Below the pieces are notes generated by a model that did no database searches, was not told the origin of the DNA, and saw only the letters and a program-made list of their open reading frames with translations. Both the position numbers and the translations under genes were made by a program. A stretch of DNA of 64,000 bases from Myxocyprinus asiaticus (lineage: Eukaryota > Chordata > Actinopteri > Cypriniformes > Catostomidae): NCBI RefSeq assembly GCF_019703515.2, contig NC_059347.1:27166001-27230000 (forward strand), given 5' to 3'. Of this stretch, positions 58,341 to 64,000 are shown in pieces; the first letter of the stretch is position 1; every line of letters begins with the position of its first letter.

Positions 58341-59835
58341 GGACCCAAGATATACACTTTCCCTTATACATTCATATACATTTTAACCTATAATCTTGAT
58401 GTTGATTTTAAACAACAAGTTAATGGACAAGTTATGCATTAATTATGCTAATACAGAACTATATAAATTCTGCCTGAACTGCCTTGCTTACAGTATCTGT
58501 TACAACAGTGTTGAAAGTGACAAGTTAACCTGAATTGGCATAAGGGTGTAGTAAAAGGAGCTGAATAAACATGTTGGCAATGCTAGTTAAATCTGACACT
58601 ATGGGAACACGGCTCATCAGTCTTGATGACATCAGCAGATCCAATACCCTACTGTTCCAGTAGCATCTCCTTACACAACGGTTGACTAGCTTATGCACCC
58701 TTATTGGCTTGAATGTGTCTGAGCTAGAAATACATGCTGTCAAAACATTCTCACAATACCTTATCTTAGTGTTTCATAATTACTCACCTATTTTCACAAA
58801 TTAGTTGTGATGCTATTTACAGGAACTGTTTACAGTAAATTGGAAAAGAGATAACTAGTGTGAAGTACACAGAACATCCTCCCTATTGGAATGATGAGAT
58901 AATTTCTTGAAATTTAAGAATTGTCCTCGCAGGATATATTCAGGGTAATAGATCTGCAGTCTTCATAAGAAAGCCGAACAGCTGTAGTCAATCTATAATT
59001 TCATGCAAGCTTCTCCATCGCTTTAGGATATTGTTCAGAATTCTTTCCTAAGAGACCATTCTTTGCTCTGTTTGAAGCCAGAAATTATTCCATCTGAACC
59101 AATACACTATACAATGAGTGCTTAAAATAAGCTCATAGTATCAAAGTCGTATATTGTTAACTTTTAGTAGGTCCAGTTTATAATAATTTCACATGTAATT
59201 TGCAAATTTGATTTTATAGATTGGACTAAAATAATGCTTAAGGTTTATTTCACATGGGAGAATGCAATTAAACACACCTTTTTGTAGAAAAGCCGGTTTG
59301 TTTGTTTTGGTTTTCAGGTCTATTTTTGTTCTTTGAATCAGTGAATACAATTCAGAATACAATTTATATAAATATTAATATAAAGCCTTGTATAATCTGA
59401 TGTCAGTAAAAGTTGTGTTAAAAAAAAGATTTGAATTGTAAAAGCTATAAACAATTTATAGAGCTCTCATGTCAATGACATCTGTGATACATAGGCATAA
59501 CTAATGTCTTGAACAGGTGTTACATATTTGCTCATAAAGTGTAATAAAGAAATAGAATCATTTGTCCTTCCAGATCCATGCACAGCTACTCTTTTGCCTC
59601 TGCAGCAATCACTTTAACAAAGGTTTCCTTGCCAGCTAAATTAAAACTTGAATTACATGAAGAATCACATTTATCTAGTTGCAGTTTTTGCTAATATTTT
59701 CATTTACTTTAGAATGTAAAAACATCAATGAGCTGAACAAATTGCTGTTGTTCTTTGCAATCCATAATCCAGAAATTATCCAAACATTATAATTTTTTTA
59801 AGACTTGTAATGGTGTTTAAGTCAATGCATCATTT

Positions 59836-59867
<32 letters not shown>

Positions 59868-60427
59868 ATTTGTAAATATATCATTTCTAAATGTGACAAA
59901 TGTCTGCCCTGCTCCGTTGAAATTAACAGATGTTAATTTTTCCTTTGATTTTCTATTCTTTTATCTATAAACTATTCTATAATTCTAGAATCTTGATTAC
60001 AATGCTAGCAAAATTAACATAAATAGAACAAAGTTATTATCCATTATCAAAATAGAATTACAGTCAAAATTACAAATGGGGAAGGAACATGGGGCATGAT
60101 AAAATATTGTATTTTAAAAAAAAATTATTTTATTGACACTTTTGAAAGTAGCAAAATTAACATTTACATTTAAATACTCTACACATTATGATGCATTATA
60201 ATGTACAAGTGTTTTGTATATGGAGTATGTAAATTTTTATATATATAGTGTCAAAAGGGCAGCACAGATTGTTTTAGATGCTGCCTATATTACTACTATG
60301 ATTATACTATCTTGCCTCTAATTTACTGATCACTGCCAACTTAAATAATTTCCATAAATGTGTGTAAATAAATATACAAACAGTACCCAAGTTAGTTTGT
60401 ACATTTGAGATTCTTTAACAAGAAGTC
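58341..60427 (-). other. 3' flank of dmrt2, likely including its 3' UTR
   Basis: No coding frame. On the minus strand an AATAAA signal occurs at 60,134-60,129, about 295 nt beyond the dmrt2 stop, and could end the transcript. A (TA)n run lies at about 59,843-59,868. Repeat-free patches at 58,900-59,110 and 59,570-59,800 could be regulatory. Confidence 0.4.
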
Positions 60428-61491
60428 TTACTGGGATGTCCGATTTAAAGAAAGCAAAGGTCTTTTTAATATGGCCTCCACTGAGAATGATAAAGACTCT
60501 CCTGTGGAAACCTTGGTGCTCCGTGGCTTTGCTACAAAGTCTTTTTCAGAGTTTTTGAATCCAACTGTGTCTTTGGCTGCACCCTCCCTGAACTTTTTTG
60601 CTGCTTCCTCCAGAAGTTCCTTACAATATTGCCCACTCATTTCTGGATTTTTGTCATTTAGTGTCTGCTGTATGAGAGAATGGAAGGAGTTGAGCTTCAT
60701 AGACAGTGCATGCTTGGCAGTGTCTTTGCTCATGTTGTTCAGCACATGCTCATTGCTCCCTGGATGTGGAGGCACATTTGCAAAAGCTTGTCCATAGACC
60801 CTCTTAAGAGGTGAGAAGGCGGAACGGGCACTTCCTGTCTGAGCCTCCCCATGCCCTGGCTGGTGGTTAGATGGCTCTGGAGCCACTCGAGAGCCCTCAA
60901 GCCTGGATGTTGCTACTTCTTGCTCAGCCGAGTGACTCTCAGTAGAGGTCATCATCTTTGGATCCCAAACAGCTCCAGGTTTCAAGTTCTGGACTGCGGT
61001 GGCATTTAGGAGGCACTGCTGGTACAATAGTGCATCGCTAATACTGTTGCTGCCCCGTGGCCACATTACAAAGCGAGGTGAGAGCGGGTACTGGCGATAG
61101 GTGGTCGCTACACTCACGTTGGAGGAGATGAGCTCCACGTTTGCTGTTGTCCCACCTGAGGCCGCATACTGGAGGGAGAGGTCGAGACAGCCTGGCAGGA
61201 AGCCGCAGAGATCCTTGGGAGAAGGTTCAGCTGCAGAAGGGGCAGAGGAAGAGAATGCTGTCTTGTAGGAATTGTACTCAGCAGCATGGACCATGCTGCC
61301 CGGGAGGAAGAGTGAGGCAGAGGCTGACTGGTTGGACTCGAGAAGCTCTCGTTCTTTATACTCCCGTTCCAGCATGATGGTCTCTAGCTCCTTGTCGGCA
61401 AAAGCTCGCCTCTTCCTCATGCGGTCGCTCAGAGGAGGGGGCAGAGCAGGACTGGCACCCAGGAATGGGTCAGTCTGCACCGGATGATATC
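60428..61491 (-). CDS. dmrt2: dmrt2 (doublesex/mab-3 related transcription factor 2), last coding exon
   Basis: An uninterrupted frame of 354 codons plus stop runs from the acceptor at 61,491 to 60,428. It lacks an initiator: the first residues are GYHPVQTDPFLG, continuing a codon split by a phase-1 intron. Diagnostic DMRT2 features are 'KRRAFADKELETIMLEREYK' just after the exon start, 'LCGFLPGCLDLSLQYAASGG', 'VELISSNVSVATTYRQYPLS', 'SISDALLYQQCLLNATAVQN' and SFSVEAILKRP near the C-terminus. DMRT2 is a nuclear DNA-binding regulator of somite and left-right development in fish; its zinc-binding DM domain is encoded by upstream exons outside this window. Lower-complexity middle residues (170-230) fit the family. 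A teleost 2a/2b distinction cannot be settled from this exon, though good conservation favours dmrt2a. Confidence 0.88.
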
Positions 61492-61515
61492 CTGTGAGAG
61501 ATAGTATTTAGTTAG
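61492..61515 (-). promoter_or_regulatory. Splice acceptor and candidate branch site of the dmrt2 last exon
   Basis: On the minus strand 'ctatctctcacag' precedes the exon, a short pyrimidine tract and CAG acceptor. CTAAC (61,515-61,511) gives a branch-point adenosine about 20 nt upstream. Confidence 0.65.
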
Positions 61516-61675
61516 ATGCTATGAAATATTCTCAGACAGAATTTAAATATAACACCAGGCATAGTCATAGCACATTGTGGCTTTTTGCCACTAACAATTA
61601 TTTTCTAATGAAAATATATAGTACATAATATACTGTATATACCTGTGTTTGTGTGTGTGTGTATATATATATATA

Positions 61676-62207
61676 CAGTTCTGTGCAAAAGTCTTAGGCA
61701 CATAAGTTGTTTCACAAAAACACTTGTCTTAAGATGGTTCTTTATATCTGCTACTTTAGTGTGTCAATAGGAAATATACATTTTATATTCCCAAACATTC
61801 CTTTTGCAAATAGAATAGAATAGAATAGAAGAACAGGGAGCCCTGCAACAGATGGCATAGCCCTCAAAAAGCCCCTCACTGAACATCGTGTCAGTCTGGG
61901 ATTACATGAAGAGACAGAAGTAATTGAGACAGCCTAAATAGATAGAAGAACTGTGGCGAATTCTCCAAAAAGCTTGGAACATCCTATCTGCCAACAATCA
62001 AGAAAAATTGTGTCCAGGTGTCCCTAGGAGAACTGGTGCTGTTTTAAAGGCAAAGGTGGTTAAACCAAATATTGATTTAACTCTTTTTCTGTTTACGGGA
62101 CTTTGTATGATGTTAATTGATTAATGAAAACTATTTGTCATTATTTTTTTAAGAAATACTCACTTTGAACGTTTTTCACAAGTGCCTAAAATTTTTGCAC
62201 AGTACTG
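61676..62207 (+). mobile_element. Tc1-like deletion derivative
   Basis: A 532-bp element with termini CAGTTCTGTGCAAAAGTCTT and the imperfect inverse ending TTTTTGCACAGTACTG, flanked by TA on each side (61,674-61,675 and 62,208-62,209). It keeps only a transposase tail on the plus strand at about 61,947-62,075 (ELWRILQKAWNIL, then VPRRTGAVLKAK), corresponding to the C-terminal end of Tc1 transposases. A short AATAG repeat at about 61,811-61,831 lies in the deleted part. The element is in the dmrt2 intron and could move only with enzyme supplied in trans. Confidence 0.85.
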
Positions 62208-62213
62208 TATATA

Positions 62214-62428
62214 CAGTTGTGCTCAAAAGTTTGCATACCCTTGGAGAATTGGTAATATATGTACCTTTTTTAAAGAAAACATGAGTGAGCAGGCAAAACA
62301 CATTTCTTTTATTTCTTATGGGATTCATATTCAACTGTAGGTTATAACAGAATGGCACAATCATAAATCAAAACATGGCAACAAAGAAAAAAATAAAATG
62401 ACCTCTGTTCAAAAGTCTGCATACCCTT
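62214..62428. repeat. Tc1 inverted repeat with outer and inner direct repeats, left
   Basis: Outer motif at 62,214-62,240 and inner motif TTCAAAAGTCTGCATACCC at 62,409-62,427, in the same orientation. The motif core AAAAGTYTGCATACCC is shared. Confidence 0.85.
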
Positions 62429-62433
62429 AGTTC

Positions 62434-63459
62434 TTAATACTGTGTATTACTTAATACTTTAGCATCAATGACAGCATGCAGTCTTTTGTAATAGTTGTCT
62501 ATGAGGCCCCAAATTCTTGCAGGTGGTATAGCTGCCCATTCGTCTTGGCAAAATGCCTCCAGGTCATGCAAAGTCTTTGGTCGTCTTACATGAACCGCAC
62601 GTTTGAGATCTCCCCAGAGTGGCTCGATGATATTAAGGTCAGGAGACTGTGATGGCCACTCCAGAACCTTCACCTTTTTCTGCTGTAACCACTGGAGGGT
62701 CAACTTGGCCTTGTGCTTAGGGTCATTGTCATGCTGGAAAGTCCAAGAGCGTCCCATGCGCAGCTTTTGTGCAGAAGAATGCAAATTGTCTGCCAGTATT
62801 TTCTGATAACATGCTGCATTCATCTTGCCATCAATTTTCACAAGATTCCCTGTGACTTTAGAGCTCACACACCCCCAAAACATCAGTGAGCCACCACTAT
62901 GCTTCACAGTGGGGATGGTATTCTTTTCACTATAGGCCTTGTTGACCCCTCTCCAAACATAGCACTTATGGTTGTGACCATAAAGCTCTATTTTGGTCTC
63001 GTCCCTCCAAATTACAGTGTGCCAGAAGCTGTGAGGCATGTCAAGGTGTTGTAGAGCATATTGTAACCGGGCTTTTTTGTGGCATTGGCGCAATAAAGGC
63101 TTCTTTCTGGCAACTCGACCATGCAGCTCATTTTTGTTCAAGTATCGTTGTATTGTGCTCCTTGAAACAACCACACCGTCTTTTTCCAGAGCAGCCTGTA
63201 TTTCTCCTGAAGTTACCTGTGGGTTTTTGTTTGTATGCTGAACAATTCTTCTGGCAGTTGTGGCTGAAATCTTTCTTGGTCTTCCTGACCTTGGCTTGGT
63301 ATCAAGAGATCCCCGAATTTTCCACTTCTTAATAAGTGATTGAACAGTACTTACTGGCATTTTCAAGGCTTTGGATATCTTTTTATATCCTTTTCCATCT
63401 TTATAAAGTTCCATTACCTTGTTACACAGGTCTTTTGACAGTTCTTTTCTGCTCCCCAT
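62434..63459 (-). CDS. Tc1-family DD34E transposase, intact frame
   Basis: A 341-residue protein, close to the normal 340-345 for Tc1 transposases, starting at an ATG (63,459) and without stops or frameshifts. The N-terminus has a paired-like pair of helix-turn-helix domains (about residues 8-50, ending STVQSLIKKWK, and 65-110), joined by an AT-hook GRPRK (59-63). The catalytic domain has Asp153 (WRDETKIELYG), Asp244 (FQHDNDPKHKA) and Glu279 (SPDLNIIEPLW), with exactly 34 residues between the last two, plus a glycine-rich stretch (HSGGSLMFWGC). It would bind the terminal repeats and cut and paste the element into TA sites in the nucleus. It sits antisense-free within the dmrt2 intron, on the same strand as dmrt2. 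Activity cannot be judged from the frame alone. Confidence 0.93.
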   Translation of the reverse strand: MGSRKELSKDLCNKVMELYKDGKGYKKISKALKMPVSTVQSLIKKWKIRGSLDTKPRSGRPRKISATTARRIVQHTNKNPQVTSGEIQAALEKDGVVVSRSTIQRYLNKNELHGRVARKKPLLRQCHKKARLQYALQHLDMPHSFWHTVIWRDETKIELYGHNHKCYVWRGVNKAYSEKNTIPTVKHSGGSLMFWGCVSSKVTGNLVKIDGKMNAACYQKILADNLHSSAQKLRMGRSWTFQHDNDPKHKAKLTLQWLQQKKVKVLEWPSQSPDLNIIEPLWGDLKRAVHVRRPKTLHDLEAFCQDEWAAIPPARIWGLIDNYYKRLHAVIDAKVLSNTQY

Positions 63460-63634
63460 GGCTCAGTATCTAGCCTGCTCAGTGCATCCACATGAGAGCT
63501 AACAAACTCATTGACTATTTATACACAGACACTAATTTCAATTTAAAAAGCCACAGGTGTGGGAAATTAACCTTTAATTGCCATTTAAACCTGTGTGTAT
63601 CACCTTGTGTGTCTGTAACAAGGCCAAACATTCA

Positions 63635-63848
63635 AGGGTATGTAAACTTTTGATCAGGGCCATTTGGGTGATTTCTGTTATCATTATGATTTAAAAAGGA
63701 GCCAAACAACTATGTGATAATAAATGGCTTCATATGATCACTATCCTTAAATAAAAGACAGTTTTTTAGCATGATCAGTCATATTTTCAAAATCAATGTC
63801 AAAATTTCACAATTTCTGCCAGGGTATGCAAACTTTTGAGCACAGCTG
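63635..63848. repeat. Tc1 inverted repeat with outer and inner direct repeats, right
   Basis: Inner motif AGGGTATGTAAACTTTTGAT (63,635-63,654) and outer motif AGGGTATGCAAACTTTTGAG (63,821-63,840), both inverse to the left-end motifs. Confidence 0.85.
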
Positions 63849-63850
63849 TA

Positions 63851-64000
63851 TATATACAGTATATACTATGTTTTTAATCCAATGTTCTAATCTTTCCTTA
63901 ACTGTGTTTGGGATTCTTGAATGTCATGCATAACTTTTATAAAAGGTTTTTGTCTGAATAAATAAGTATTAATGTAATATTATTATATACAGTATGATCA
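63851..64000 (-). other. dmrt2 intron, continuing past the window
   Basis: AT-rich intron with TA-rich sequence ('tatatatacagtatatac') beside the Tc1 end. No exon is seen before the right edge. Confidence 0.6.

Larger units (their letters stand above)
62214..63848 (-). mobile_element. Tc1-like transposon, apparently complete
   Basis: A 1,635-bp element flanked by TA on both sides (62,212-62,213 and 63,849-63,850). Outer termini CAGTTGTGCTCAAAAGTTTG and the inverse GGGTATGCAAACTTTTGAGC...GCTG differ by little. An inner copy of the terminal motif lies on each side (62,408-62,428 and 63,635-63,655), so each end has two transposase-binding-like repeats about 190 bp apart: the IR/DR arrangement of Sleeping Beauty-type elements. 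Total length and a single uninterrupted gene fit a full-length Tc1 element. Confidence 0.9.

Noticed and set aside
61141..61487. Plus-strand frames over the dmrt2 exon
   Set aside because: They are antisense shadows of the conserved dmrt2 coding frame.
1..64000. Bacterial-type defence system, CRISPR array or phage module
   Set aside because: Composition, splice sites, LINEs, SINEs and Tc1 elements are vertebrate; no spaced short direct repeats or prokaryotic operons occur.

Overview
This is vertebrate, almost certainly teleost and probably cyprinid, nuclear DNA. It is AT-rich, with long stretches free of coding sequence, CA/GT microsatellites and a dense layer of fish-type transposable elements. 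Elements present are DIRS retrotransposons, a Tx1-like L1 LINE, an L2-like LINE, tRNA-derived SINEs, Ty3/gypsy-type LTRs, Tc1 elements, hAT-like elements, and short inverted-repeat families that I recall as common in carp-family genomes (from memory, not searched). There are no bacterial operons, CRISPR arrays or phage modules.

Only one host gene is supported. The last coding exon of a dmrt2 (doublesex/mab-3 related, 'terra') gene lies on the minus strand at 60,428-61,491. Its acceptor site and part of the upstream intron follow at higher coordinates; the exons encoding the DM domain lie beyond the right edge. The other 60 kb is therefore 3' flank of dmrt2. In other vertebrates this side of DMRT2 is a long gene desert before SMARCA2, which fits the lack of coding sequence here.

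Layout. 0.5-4.8 kb: an array of a TAGTATAG-rich ~150-bp unit broken up by four insertions (two LTRs, an hAT-like element, and a 1.5-kb inverted-repeat element). 4.8-26.5 kb: mostly unassigned sequence with scattered SINEs, MITEs and an imperfect ~250-bp tandem duplication at 17.2-17.7 kb. 26.66-31.92 kb: a DIRS element complete at both ends, with inverted terminal repeats and the internal complementary region, but lacking the reverse-transcriptase core. 32.4-38.7 kb: four non-autonomous DNA transposons. 39.4-43.6 kb: a Ty3/gypsy-like solo LTR abutting a second, 3'-truncated DIRS copy. 43.7-45.2 kb: an hAT-like element with an 8-bp target duplication. 46.9-48.1 kb: a dead L2-like LINE. 54.3-58.3 kb: a Tx1-like LINE nested inside another repeat. 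61.7-63.85 kb: two Tc1 elements side by side in the dmrt2 intron, one a deletion derivative, the other with an uninterrupted 341-codon transposase and IR/DR-type ends.

I found no clearly novel gene system. The observations most worth following are the Tc1 copy that looks intact, the DIRS end structure, the unassigned 1.5-kb element at 3.17-4.71 kb, the nested history of the TAG array, and candidate regulatory DNA downstream of dmrt2.
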